From an uncultured Clostridia bacterium (lineage in GTDB: Bacteria > Bacillota > Clostridia > Christensenellales > CAG-917), in NCBI GenBank assembly GCA_944332815.1, contig CALVKQ010000007.1, positions 1-64,000 of the forward strand: a DNA stretch of 64,000 bases. The letters are read 5' to 3'. This document shows, one piece after another, positions 50,505-60,300 of this stretch. A program made the translations under genes and the position numbers. The notes under the pieces were generated by a model. That model did no database searches. It saw nothing but the letters and a program-made list of their open reading frames with translations, and had not been told where the DNA came from. Position 1 is the stretch's first letter, and the number at the start of each line of letters is the position of its first letter.

Positions 50505-51713
50505 ATGAAATATGCGCTTATTTTGGGCGACGGGATGGCGGATTATCCCATCCCATCCCTCGGCGGACGCACTCCGCTGGAAGTCGCCGACAAACCTTGC
50601 ATGAACGCCCTTGCGAAAACGGGCAAAGTCGGGTTGGTGAAGACCGTCCCCGACAAGCTGAAGCCGGGCAGCGACGTCGCAAACCTCGGCGCGCTCGGCT
50701 ATGACGCGGAAAAATGCTATACGGGCAGATCCCCGTTGGAAGCCCTCTCGATAGGTATAGACATGAAGGAGGACGACGTCGCGCTGCGCACCAACCTCGT
50801 GACTCTCACCGACGAAGAGGAGTTCGGGGACAAGGTGATGAAGGACTATTCCGCAGGGGAGATAACCACCCCCGAGGCGCGCGAGCTTTTGGAATATCTC
50901 GAAAAGGAACTGGGGTCGGACAGGTTCACTTTCTACCCCGGCGTGAGTTACCGCCACTGCCTCATCATAGCGCACGGCAGCACGGATATGCAGCTCACTC
51001 CCCCTCACGACATCAGCGGAAAACGCATAGGCGACTATCTCCCGAAGGGGGCTCTTTCCGAGCAGCTCACAGACCTCATCAAGCGTGCCAACAAACTGCT
51101 CTCGGAGCATCCTATCAACAAAAAAAGGGTTTTATCCGGTCAAAATCCTGCCAACAGCATATGGTTTTGGGGGCAGGGCACCAGACCCGCGCTTGAAAAG
51201 TTCGAGGCGAGATACGGCTTGAAAGGAGGCATGGTCAGCGCGGTGGACCTGCTCAAAGGCATAGCCGTCGGCGCAGGCATGAAGAGCGTGGATGTGGAGG
51301 GCGCGACGGGTACGCTCGCCACCAATTTCGAGGGCAAGGCGAAGGCGGCGTGCGACCTTCTGGACGGCGGATGCGACTTCGTGTTCGTGCATCTCGAAGC
51401 GCCGGACGAGTGCGGACATCAGGGCGACCTCGACGGCAAGATAAAGGCGATAGAGTGCGTGGACAAGCGTGTGCTTTCCCCCGTGGTGGAGCATCTGAAA
51501 GCGAGCGGCGAGGACTTCGCGGTCATGGTCATGCCCGACCACTTCACTCCCGTGTCCATCCTCACTCACTCGCGCGAGCCCGTACCCTTTTTGATGTATT
51601 CCTCCCGTCGTACGTTGGGTGACGGCAGGGCGTACAATGAGAAGTCGGCGGCGGAGAGCGGAGTGTTTTACGATACGCCGGGGGATCTGTTCAGAGAATT
51701 CATCTCCCTTTGA
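50505..51713 (+). CDS. apgM: Cofactor-independent phosphoglycerate mutase, archaeal type
   Basis: The 402-residue product belongs to the ApgM branch of the alkaline-phosphatase superfamily. Features are ILGDGMADYPIPSLGGRTPLE at the N-terminus, the GSDVANLGALGYD nucleophile region, GKRIGDYLP, a metal-binding HLEAPDECGHQGD and MPDHFTPVSILTHS near the end. It interconverts 3- and 2-phosphoglycerate in glycolysis. Relatives have also been linked to homoserine phosphorylation in threonine synthesis, so the glycolytic role is likely but not exclusive. GAGAGGTG precedes the ATG. Confidence 0.92.
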   Translation: MKYALILGDGMADYPIPSLGGRTPLEVADKPCMNALAKTGKVGLVKTVPDKLKPGSDVANLGALGYDAEKCYTGRSPLEALSIGIDMKEDDVALRTNLVTLTDEEEFGDKVMKDYSAGEITTPEARELLEYLEKELGSDRFTFYPGVSYRHCLIIAHGSTDMQLTPPHDISGKRIGDYLPKGALSEQLTDLIKRANKLLSEHPINKKRVLSGQNPANSIWFWGQGTRPALEKFEARYGLKGGMVSAVDLLKGIAVGAGMKSVDVEGATGTLATNFEGKAKAACDLLDGGCDFVFVHLEAPDECGHQGDLDGKIKAIECVDKRVLSPVVEHLKASGEDFAVMVMPDHFTPVSILTHSREPVPFLMYSSRRTLGDGRAYNEKSAAESGVFYDTPGDLFREFISL

Positions 51714-51809
51714 CGGTGCGAGTTTCCCTCTTTTTCCGCGCGGAGGAAGAGCGGCGCAGAAGTGCGGACAGCACATGAAAGGCGGCAGGATACTGCCGCT
51801 TTTAAGTTA

Positions 51810-52324
51810 TGCCAGACAGGAATAATACGAACCAGCCTCGGAGCAATTCTTTTCGGCGCTTTTGCACAGCCGAACCTTGCCAATATGTATACTATTGCCT
51901 GCGTTGCGTCGCCGCAAGGCAAAGTTCGCGACACCTTGCATTCGCGCAAGGTGCCCGCATCAAAGCCTGCGGCTCCTTTCCCCCACAAATCGTGCTCGCT
52001 CTCTACCGAAAATTCTTTCGGCGGAGATCCCACGCTGCGCCGCCTTGTGGGGACCCCGAAGCAACATCATCCGAAAATCTCTTGCTCTGAGGTGCGAGCA
52101 GTTCCGCGCCAACCGATTTTTGGCTGAGCAATTTCGGGGCCCCCGGGCTAAAATCTCTGATTTTAGGCTGGGGCTTAATTCGGGGTCCCCGAGTGAAAAT
52201 CTGTGATTTTCAGTTGGGGTAAAAGTCGCTGCGGCTAATACTTGACTGTATTAGCAAGACGAATGACGCGGTTCAGGCGGAAATCGGCGGCGCGGAACCT
52301 GATTCGTATTATTCCTGTCTGGCA
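51810..52324. mobile_element. MITE-like element 2 (515 bp) with nested insertion
   Basis: The termini match element 1 at 43941-44219: 25 of 26 inverted-repeat bases are complementary, and the left flank is TA, though the right flank is TG. The two elements share their outer sequences but differ inside. Here about 170 bp (51896-52061) replace a short segment of element 1, and a palindromic repeat pair is inserted at 52132-52223. No transposase frame is present. Confidence 0.88.
52132..52223 (-). repeat. Palindromic repeat pair nested in MITE-like element 2
   Basis: Two tandem units (first TTCGGGGCCCCCGGGCT..., second TTCGGGGTCCCCGAGTG...) each hold an AAATC...GATTTT hairpin and a closing TGGGG. 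They interrupt DNA that is continuous in element 1 between TGGCTGAGCAA and the following GTCG. Confidence 0.85.
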
Positions 52325-52328
52325 TGGA

Positions 52329-52381
52329 ATGCCGGATCCGATCCGTTTTTATCCCGATCCGTTTTTATCCCGATCCGGCAT
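52329..52381. repeat. Inverted repeat with internal 16-bp tandem
   Basis: ATGCCGGATC (52329-52338) and GATCCGGCAT (52372-52381) flank two copies of GATCCGTTTTTATCCC (52340-52355, 52356-52371), directly beside MITE-like element 2. The region 52382-52534 shows nothing else. Confidence 0.8.
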
Positions 52382-52534
52382 ACCACCTCTAAGTCGGTGA
52401 TTTTGATTTTGCGCCGCAGATGAGATCTGCGGATATCGGCGAGGAAAATCGCGAAATGCGCGCTTAAAGCGATGTTTCACGCGTCATAAAACCCGGATAG
52501 CGTTATTTCAGTGTCAGCAGTTGTGTGTTACGGG

Positions 52535-53431
52535 TCAGATCAGCACCCAGTCGCCCGGGGTGATGAAGAGGTAGCTTATCAGCATCAGCACCGCCGCCAG
52601 CACCACTATGTGAAGCAGATAGAAAAAGATGGCGTACTTGCCCACAAATCCCACCGGCTTGTGCCATTTGCCGTCCAGGAAGGGGAGGAGACTGTAACGG
52701 CGAGGGTAGAGGAAGGGCGCCATCGCCGTGCCCGCGAAGAAGAACGCCGACCACGGGATGAGGTTGAAGGTGTCCCCGGGGGAGAATTCGCCCGGGTCGT
52801 AGAGCAGGGGAGGGTTCCCGTTAGCGTCAACGTACGGGAATACGGGCGCGAGCCATTTCGGGGTGTCGGCAGGCGCGGTGTAGAGATAGTAAAGGCAGGC
52901 GACGGTCACGATGAGGGCGACGCTCACCGCCGTTTTTGCCGCCGTATTGTGGCGGCACAGGATGTCTATGAGCGCCCAGAACAGTATGCACGCGGCGTAA
53001 AAGTGCAGCACCCCGAAGGTCACTCGGATGCCGCTCATGCCGAACATGCTTTCCGCGGCGTAAGTCGCGCCCGTGTAGAGCATCGCGACGCAGGCGAGGA
53101 TGAGCCCTCTGCGGATGTTGGAACGGGAAAAGGTGCAGGATATGCCGGAGATGGAAAAGAACACGAAGAGCACCAGCGTGTGCAGCGTGTCGCGCACGTC
53201 GCTGAAATGGAACCATTCGCACCAGCGGCAGAACGCCGCGCCGCCGTCGCCTTGCATCGCGCTGCCGAACCATACGGGACCGAAATATTGCCCCAACAGC
53301 ATGGTGAGGTGGTCCAGTATCATCAGTATTATGCAAATGCCGCGCAGGAAATCTATCTCCCATATACGCGTCCGTGCGCGTTTGGGGAGGAGGGTCACTT
53401 TCACGTCCTGCGCTATGAGCGAGTTGGTCAT
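52535..53431 (-). CDS. HGSNAT-like (DUF1624) membrane acetyltransferase
   Basis: The 298-residue product has seven or more membrane helices. It begins its conserved part with RIWEIDFLRGICIILMILDH, the DUF1624 signature shared with heparan-alpha-glucosaminide N-acetyltransferase. The HGSNAT active His may correspond to the His in MILDHL. In lysosomes the relative acetylates terminal glucosamine across the membrane with acetyl-CoA. The ATG at 53431 has GGGAG upstream; an earlier ATG would add 30 unconserved residues. It is divergent from a GH20 gene, which acts on GlcNAc ends. Confidence 0.82.
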   Translation of the reverse strand: MTNSLIAQDVKVTLLPKRARTRIWEIDFLRGICIILMILDHLTMLLGQYFGPVWFGSAMQGDGGAAFCRWCEWFHFSDVRDTLHTLVLFVFFSISGISCTFSRSNIRRGLILACVAMLYTGATYAAESMFGMSGIRVTFGVLHFYAACILFWALIDILCRHNTAAKTAVSVALIVTVACLYYLYTAPADTPKWLAPVFPYVDANGNPPLLYDPGEFSPGDTFNLIPWSAFFFAGTAMAPFLYPRRYSLLPFLDGKWHKPVGFVGKYAIFFYLLHIVVLAAVLMLISYLFITPGDWVLI

Positions 53432-53541
53432 CCGTATGCTCCCGAGGGCGCGCTTACCGCGCGCCACGCCATGAGGATAGCACAATGCGGCGCAAGTGTC
53501 AAAGGTTGCGCGCGGACGCACGGGCGCACGGAACGCGCGTA

Positions 53542-53570
53542 TTGACTGAACGGCGAAAGGGTGATATCAT
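53542..53570 (+). promoter_or_regulatory. Promoter of the GH20 operon
   Basis: TTGACT and TATCAT with a 17-nt spacer, 50 nt before the GH20 start. Confidence 0.75.
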
Positions 53571-53619
53571 AAGTAAAACGATAATGCACGCTCGGGCGCG
53601 CCCGTGCGACGGAGGAAAC

Positions 53620-55140
53620 ATGAATATTCTGCCAAAACCTTTCAGGATAGACATCGGCGAGGGGGGCTTCTCCTTCCGCGCGGACGGGAAAGTGGCGACG
53701 GATATGCCCGTCATCGCCGCCATGTTCGGCGGAGCGGATGCGGCGAGCCGCGTCAGGTTCCGCAAAGGGGACACGGAATGGGACTATGAGTTGAAGATAA
53801 CCAAGCAAGGAGTCACCGCGCTCGCCGCTACGGAGGAAGGGCTGTTCCACGCCGCCGTCACGCTGTTGCAGCTGACGGGCGGTTCGCTGGAAACCGACCT
53901 GCCCGTGTGCACCGTTTACGACAAGCCGCGTTTCGGTTACCGTGCAGGCATGATAGACGTCAGCAGACACTTCTTCGGCGTGGACGTGATAAAGAAGATG
54001 ATAGACACGATGGCTTTGTTCAAGTTCAATCATCTCCACTTCCATGTCAGCGACGACCAGGGTTTCCGCCTCCGCATAGACGCGCTGCCAAAGCTGCACC
54101 AGATAGGCAGCGAACGCAAGGGCACCTGCGGCGACGGCGAACCGCACGGCGGCTATTACACCAAAGCGCAGATAAAAGAGATAGTGGACTATGCGGCGGA
54201 GAGGTTCATCGAGATAGTCCCCGAGCTGGATCTGCCCGGGCATACCCGTGCGATAGTCGCGGCGTATCCCGAACTTTCCTGCTCGGGCAAAGCCACCGAG
54301 GTGGCGAGCTGGTTCGGCATCCACTCCAAGATCCTTTGCACGGGCAAGGAGAGGGTGTACGAGGCACTGGACAAGATATTCGCGGAAATGGCGGAGATGT
54401 TCCCCGGCAAACTCTTCCATCTCGGCGGCGACGAAGTGGCGAAACTGGAATGGGCGAAGTGCCCGGACTGCGCCGCGACCTATCGCAGGGAGGGGTTGAA
54501 AAATCTGGAAGAATTGCAAGGATATTTCACAAACCGCGTGATAAACATGCTGAAAAAGTATGGCAAAACCCCGATATTGTGGAATGAGGCTTTGAACTCC
54601 GGCACGCTCGACAAGAGCGCGGTGGTGCAGTATTGGACCACGGACCGTCCTTCCGCGGAGAAGGTGAAGAAGGCGGTGCAAGAGGGACGCAAGGTGATAA
54701 TGAGCCGCTGCGCGCCTTACTATCTGGACTATCCGTGCGGCGTGCATTCCCTCAAAGCCATGTACGAACTGGAGCCCCTAGAGGAGCTGGGCAAAGAGTC
54801 GGAGAAAGGGATAATGGGCGTGGAGTGTCCGCTGTGGACGGAACACGTCGCGGACGCCGAAACTCTCTTCCGCAGATTCTATCCCCGTGCGCTCGCCGTG
54901 GCGGAAACGGGTTGGAGCGCGCCCGGCAAGGATCGCGCGGATTTCATGGAGAGGCTGAAAGGAGTGCTCTTCCTGCTGGACCGCAAGGGCGTCGTTTACA
55001 CTCCGCTCGACGAGTGCGACCCGGGCAAGATAAAGTCCGCTTTGCAGGCGGCTGCCTTCGGGATGAAGATGCAGCGCAGGTGCGACCCCACGTCGGCGCG
55101 CAACTGGCGGAGCATGCGATTGCGCGAACCGCGCGTCTGA
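53620..55140 (+). CDS. GH20 beta-N-acetylhexosaminidase
   Basis: The 506-residue product contains an N-terminal beta domain (about 1-100) and a GH20 barrel: YRAGMIDVSRHFF, FNHLHFHVSDDQGFRL, EIVPELDLPGHTRA, the catalytic HLGGDEV near residue 268 (Asp-Glu pair for substrate-assisted catalysis) and VECPLWTEHV. It releases terminal GlcNAc or GalNAc. No signal peptide follows the chosen ATG at 53620 (CGGAGGAAAC upstream), so it should act on imported sugars. A 45-codon upstream extension of the frame crosses the promoter and is rejected. It heads a likely operon with DUF4380 and PIG-L genes. Confidence 0.93.
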   Translation: MNILPKPFRIDIGEGGFSFRADGKVATDMPVIAAMFGGADAASRVRFRKGDTEWDYELKITKQGVTALAATEEGLFHAAVTLLQLTGGSLETDLPVCTVYDKPRFGYRAGMIDVSRHFFGVDVIKKMIDTMALFKFNHLHFHVSDDQGFRLRIDALPKLHQIGSERKGTCGDGEPHGGYYTKAQIKEIVDYAAERFIEIVPELDLPGHTRAIVAAYPELSCSGKATEVASWFGIHSKILCTGKERVYEALDKIFAEMAEMFPGKLFHLGGDEVAKLEWAKCPDCAATYRREGLKNLEELQGYFTNRVINMLKKYGKTPILWNEALNSGTLDKSAVVQYWTTDRPSAEKVKKAVQEGRKVIMSRCAPYYLDYPCGVHSLKAMYELEPLEELGKESEKGIMGVECPLWTEHVADAETLFRRFYPRALAVAETGWSAPGKDRADFMERLKGVLFLLDRKGVVYTPLDECDPGKIKSALQAAAFGMKMQRRCDPTSARNWRSMRLREPRV

Positions 55141-55209
55141 CTCCGATCCGTAGAATGAAGTCGTCCGTCCGCCGGTCCCCGTCGGGCGGACAAAATGTAA
55201 AGAGGTAAT

Positions 55210-56085
55210 ATGAGAACGGAAAATTATAAAAATTACGGAAAATGCGCCGTGTTCGAGCGCGGCGGAGCCAAACTCATGGTCACGTTGGACATCGGACCCC
55301 GTATCATATGGTTCGGGACGGCGGAACTCAATTTCATGAATGAGGACATCGCGCGCAACGTGCAGAAAGGCGGTGAGTACTTCGACAGCGAGTACGGCAA
55401 GGGCACGACCTGGTATCTTTACGGCGGACACCGCGTCTGGAAGTCGCCGGAGGACTTGGAAACTTACACACCCGACAACGTCCCCGTCGTTTTCGAGGAA
55501 AGGGAGAACGGAGGGAAATTCCTCTGCCGCGCCGCAAAGAGGCTGGACTACGCACTGGACGTCGAAATGGACGAAGACGGCTGCGTCACGGTGCGCAACA
55601 CGGTCATCAACAAGGGCGCGGAGCGCACCCTCGCCGTGTGGGGCTTGACGGTCGCCGCAAAGGGCGGCACGCTCGCGCTGCCTCTCAACGACCCCGTGGA
55701 CGACCTCAACCCCGTCTATAACCTGGTCAGCTGGCCGTACAACGATCCGCACGACGCAAGGCTGCGCGTGGGAGCGAAGTTCCTCACTCTGCGCCAGACG
55801 GCAAGAGAGGACGCCATCAAGATAGGAACGTTCGCGAAAAAGGGCGAGGCGTACTATGCCATCGGCGACACGGTGATGAAATGGGAGTGCCTGCCCGAAG
55901 AGGGAGAGTACGGCGACTTCGGATGTAACTTCGAGAGCTACACCAACGCGCACATCCTGGAAGTGGAATGGCTGTCGCGCAAAGTGACGCTGGGCGAGGG
56001 CGAGAGCCACACAATGACGGAAAAATGGAGCCTGCACACCCTCTCGTCGTTGCCGGATGTGGCGGCTGCGCTGACGTTGGCGTAA
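55210..56085 (+). CDS. DUF4380-like, galactose-mutarotase-fold protein
   Basis: The 291-residue product opens YGKCAVFERGGAKLMVTLDIGPRIIWFG, contains GGHRVWKSPED and a late EWLSRKVTLGEGESHTMTEKW, matching the pattern of DUF4380 proteins that adopt a galactose-mutarotase-like beta-supersandwich. Likely role: carbohydrate binding or conversion of a sugar epimer. It lies 69 nt after the GH20 gene with AAAGAGGTAAT before its ATG. Confidence 0.72.
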   Translation: MRTENYKNYGKCAVFERGGAKLMVTLDIGPRIIWFGTAELNFMNEDIARNVQKGGEYFDSEYGKGTTWYLYGGHRVWKSPEDLETYTPDNVPVVFEERENGGKFLCRAAKRLDYALDVEMDEDGCVTVRNTVINKGAERTLAVWGLTVAAKGGTLALPLNDPVDDLNPVYNLVSWPYNDPHDARLRVGAKFLTLRQTAREDAIKIGTFAKKGEAYYAIGDTVMKWECLPEEGEYGDFGCNFESYTNAHILEVEWLSRKVTLGEGESHTMTEKWSLHTLSSLPDVAAALTLA

Positions 56086-56086
56086 A

Positions 56087-56215
56087 ACACGTATCGTGTG
56101 TCATATCGCGCTGATATTGCGAAATATGTGGCGCATGAGGCGATAAAAACACGAAACGTGTGAAATATGGCACGAGAGAAGGTGTGCCGTCAAAAGGATA
56201 AAACACGAAACGTGC
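56087..56215. repeat. Three copies of a small ACACG-CGTGT palindrome
   Basis: ACACGTATCGTGT (56087-56099), ACACGAAACGTGT (56149-56161) and ACACGAAACGTGC (56203-56215) lie in the 182-nt gap before the PIG-L gene, spaced 62 and 54 bp. Each is preceded by an A-run. They could be operators or small RNA hairpins. Confidence 0.7.
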
Positions 56216-56267
56216 ACAAGAGCCGAGGGCAGAAGCATCCGCACCGAGGCAGCAGGAAGGTGATAAC

Positions 56268-57080
56268 ATGGAAAAATATGTCCCGAAGAGCGCCGTGGGC
56301 GCCGAAGTCAGGTATATGGCGGTGTCCGCGCACAAGGATGACGTCGAGATGCTGGCGTTGGACGGCGTGTGCAAAGGGTACGCGTCGGGCGGATTTGCCG
56401 CGGCGGTGCTGACCGACGGCGGTCAGTGTCCGCGTTCGGAGGCGTACGCATCGGTGAATGACGAGGATATGGCGGAGCTGCGCACCGCGGAACAGAAGCG
56501 TGCCGCCGAGGTCGGGCGTTACGAGGCTTTGTGGCTGTTCGAGCGCACTTCGGCGGAAGTCAAGCGCGCCGCGAACGAAGCAGCGCATCCTCTTACTCTC
56601 GCTCTGGCGGAAGTTTTTCGCGGATGTCCGCGCCTTGACGTGCTTTATCTGCACAATCCGTTCGACCGCCATCCCACTCACGTCGCGGCGTGTCTGGTCG
56701 CGTTAAAAGCGATGAATATGCTCAAAGACGAGGAAAAACCGCGAAAAATTTACGGTTGCGAGGTGTGGCGCGATCTGGACTGGCTGGCGGACGGCGACAA
56801 GGTGGTCATGGACGTCAGCGGTTCGGACGAGCTCGCGTCGCGCCTGATGGGGTGTTTCGTGTCACAGAACTCCGTCAAGCGTTATGACGTCGCTTCCGCT
56901 GCCAGAAGAGCGTCAAACGCCACGTTTTATCAGAGCCACGAGGGGGACGAAGCCACCGCGCTCGTCTACGGCGTGGACCTGACCGAGCTCGCTTACGGAG
57001 GGGACGTGGCGGCTTTCGTCGCGCGGAAAATAGAGAATTTCCGCGAAGATCTGCACGTTTCCCCGAACGGGCTTCGTTGA
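56268..57080 (+). CDS. PIG-L family deacetylase
   Basis: The 270-residue product has the LmbE/PIG-L fold: AVSAHKDDVEMLALDG near residue 18 (usually AHPDDxE; Pro is replaced by Lys, the metal-binding His, Asp-Asp and Glu are kept), VLTDGG and HNPFDRHPTHVA with the third metal His. Zinc enzymes of this family remove acetyl groups from GlcNAc moieties. AGCAGGAAGG precedes the ATG at 56268. Its place after GH20 and DUF4380 suggests deacetylation of a released amino sugar. Confidence 0.85.
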   Translation: MEKYVPKSAVGAEVRYMAVSAHKDDVEMLALDGVCKGYASGGFAAAVLTDGGQCPRSEAYASVNDEDMAELRTAEQKRAAEVGRYEALWLFERTSAEVKRAANEAAHPLTLALAEVFRGCPRLDVLYLHNPFDRHPTHVAACLVALKAMNMLKDEEKPRKIYGCEVWRDLDWLADGDKVVMDVSGSDELASRLMGCFVSQNSVKRYDVASAARRASNATFYQSHEGDEATALVYGVDLTELAYGGDVAAFVARKIENFREDLHVSPNGLR

Positions 57081-57162
57081 CTGCCGCAAAGCGCGGAAGA
57101 GCGCTCGCGCACCTTCCCGACCGAGGCGGACGCCCCGGAAAAGATATTTGCGACAAGGAAGG

Positions 57163-57197
57163 CGGAAAGAGTTTCTCTTTCCGTGTTCACGTTTTTT
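57163..57197 (+). terminator. Terminator after the PIG-L gene
   Basis: CGGAAAGAG, TTT and CTCTTTCCG form a 9-bp stem; a T-tract (57192-57197) follows 8 nt later, so it is a weaker terminator. Confidence 0.65.
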
Positions 57198-57346
57198 CAC
57201 GAATTTTTTGACTTTTCGCGACTTTTAAGGTTTTATTAATTATATTTAACACTCGGCGTAACGCCCTTCGGGCGTGCGTATAATTCGCTTGTATTATAGT
57301 CTATGCAAGCGCGCTTGTGTGTGCGCAAGAGCATAGGAGGGAAGTT

Positions 57347-60300
57347 ATGAGGAAACTGAAGTTCGCGATTTTGTTTGTTCTCATTCTCTGCCTTACGGCT
57401 GCCGTTTTTGTGGCGTGCAACCCCCAAGGCGAGGGTTCCGACGTCGGTCCGATCCCTACACCTACTCCCGGGGATCCCGTCATTGACGACGGGCAGTACA
57501 CCATTCAGGGGGCTGACGCCTGGAATATGTTCGTCGAGGCGGCGAAGGCGTCCAATACGGACACCGGGCGGCATGTTTATGCCGACACGGTCATCCGTCT
57601 GGAATACGCTAAGAACGCCAAGGGCTTTGCGTACGCGCTTAAAGTCCAGGCGGACATCGACCTCGAAAACGACGCCAACTCCCAGCTGCTTCTCGAACTG
57701 TGGGAGGAGGACGGTGAAGGCAATCTTTCCGAAATGCTTCTCGGGCTCTACTATTTTGAGTCCACTCTCGTCTACGACTGCACCGGTCTGAAGCTGGGTG
57801 CGACCGCCGTCAAGACGGAAAACATCGACATCACTGCCATCGAGCGGACACTTCGCGAACTGTTCGCCGGCAGCGAAAACGAGCAGTACAAGAGCCTTGC
57901 TCAATTCATCCTCAACGACCTTCTCTCCCTTAACAGCGATATCGGCGGCATTATCGTCGGCGCCATCCCCGGACTCTTCGGCGAATCCCGTGTGACCACG
58001 GACGCCGACGGTTCGCAGCGCATCGAGATGCCCATCCCTCTGTCCGGCATCCTCGGCGGCGCGCTGGGCGGTCTGCTCACTCCCGGTCCCGACGGGCTCA
58101 TCCCCGAGGAGGTCTACGACATGGTGGACAGCATCCTCGGCATAGATCTTTCCATCTTTGAAGCTCTCGAAGAAATGAACATTTATCTTGTTGCCGACCT
58201 TGCTCCCGACGACGCGGACGGCAACAGGGAACTCGAAGGCGTCAGCGTCAACATCGGGCTCACCTTCGACACTTACGGCACCAGCCTGGAAGAGGCTCTC
58301 GGCGTGCAGCACGACACCGTGGAGATATCCATCGGCGGCAGCGGCATACAGTGGAACAACGACGCGCCTCGACTCAACGTCAAGAACACTCTTTCCGAGC
58401 GCGGCATACAGGTCGATAAGCTCCAGGAGTACTCTCTGCTCACGATAGACCTCAAACTTTCCCTCAACATGGTCTTAAAGCAGATGGACATCACTCCCAA
58501 CGAGCTCATGAGCGCGTTCGGCACCCTCATCACGGGGATGCTCCCCGAAGGGGATGTTGCGGAACAGATCGCCGAACTGCTTGACAAACAGATACATATC
58601 GACGGGCTGGACGAAACCTTGCAGCTGCACATCAGCGGCGGCATCGACATGTTCGACAACGCAGGCACCAACCTGCTCGTGGAGATCACCGGCAAGGACG
58701 AGTACAACGACGTGCGCGCCAGCATAGGCTACGTCGGCGCGGACGAAACGCTGTACGTCGATCTCAGCGGCATCCTCGGCACAGGCAAGTTCTATGTGGA
58801 CGGCATCAATCTCAACGACATCCTCGCAGGGCTGTTCGACGACCTTGTCGTCATGGTGCAGGACGCACTCGCGAGCGCCGGTCTGACCTCTTCGGAGCAG
58901 GCGGACGTCGACGCGTTCGAAGATGCGGTGGAAGAGGCGATAAGCAGCGGTTCCGTCGTGCGTCCCGTCATCGCGAACTCCGCCGGCGAGGGCATTTCCG
59001 ACACCCTCGGGCTCATACAGGCGATACTTGACAACATCGACGTGCAGATGGTGGAGAACGTGTTCAACATCCAGTCCATCCGCGTCGCGCTCACCGAGGA
59101 TATCCTCGAATATATCTGGAGCCTTATCTTCACCGGTGAGAACGCCGGTGCGACCATCAACATCCCCGGCGGCATAGAGTTGGAGATCAACGACAACGGC
59201 TTTGCCAGCACCAAAGAGATACTCCTCGACCTCGCTCTCGCCACGGCGGAGGACGACGTGTTCGCGGAGCTGGGGCTCGGCATAGCGGTGCAGTTCGGTT
59301 CCGTCGTGAACCCCGATCACTTCGACGCCGCGCTCGCGCGTTTCTCCGACGAAAAGGCGGACGCGCAGTACATCAAACTCGCCTCTCTCGAACAGCTCAC
59401 TCAGATGATAGGCGAGGACGGCTCTTTCAAGATCGACCTCGACACCCTGCTTGCAAACGTCAACACTTTGGAGATAGGTTTGCAGGCGGACATCGCGATA
59501 GACGCGTTGGCAGGCGAGTTTGCCGACATCAAATACGAACAGGCGAACGACTTCATGGTGACCGTGCTGGCGGCGTTCTCGGAGTCCTTCAGCGCCGCGG
59601 CGACTCTGACCGTGCGTGCGGAGGTCACGGACGTGGCTGCGCTCGTCGGCATGATCTCCGGCGGCGGCGGTATGGACATCGGCGCGCTGCTGTCCTGCCT
59701 CAACGTGTATGTGGGGCTGACGGAAAAGGGCGCCGCGCCCGATGACGTCGCACCTCTGCGCGTATGGCTGTCGGACAGCGTGCTCTATCTCGCCACTTCC
59801 GAGGATCTGCTCGGAGGGCTCGCGCTGCAAGTCGACATCAAGCCCTTCCTGCCGGCAAGCGGACAGAGCGAGGCTCTGACCGCGGAAGATACCACGGGCA
59901 CAGGGGAAGGCAACACGGACACCGATACGCCTCCCGAAAGCGTCAGCATCCCTCCGCAGGTGATAGCGCTCATCATGGCGGCGGACATCAGCTTGGGCGA
60001 CCTCTATCTCGACGTCGCTCTCGGTTCCGGCTTGCTCGGCATGCTGCTCGACATGCTCAACGTGACCAACATTCAGATAACGGACGCCGTCACGGGTGAG
60101 GAACTCGGGCTGGACGCAGGCGTCCACATCGCATTCAACGACGGGTTGCAGCTCGCCGGCGAGGACACGACGAAAGGGCTTTCCGTCGGCATCACGCTCG
60201 GCGTGGGCTCCAACTTCGGCATAGCCCTCACTTTGGGCGGCATCAACGCGGCGGTGAACGGGCAGAGCAACATTCAGCCCGACACGTCCGTCACTTACGT

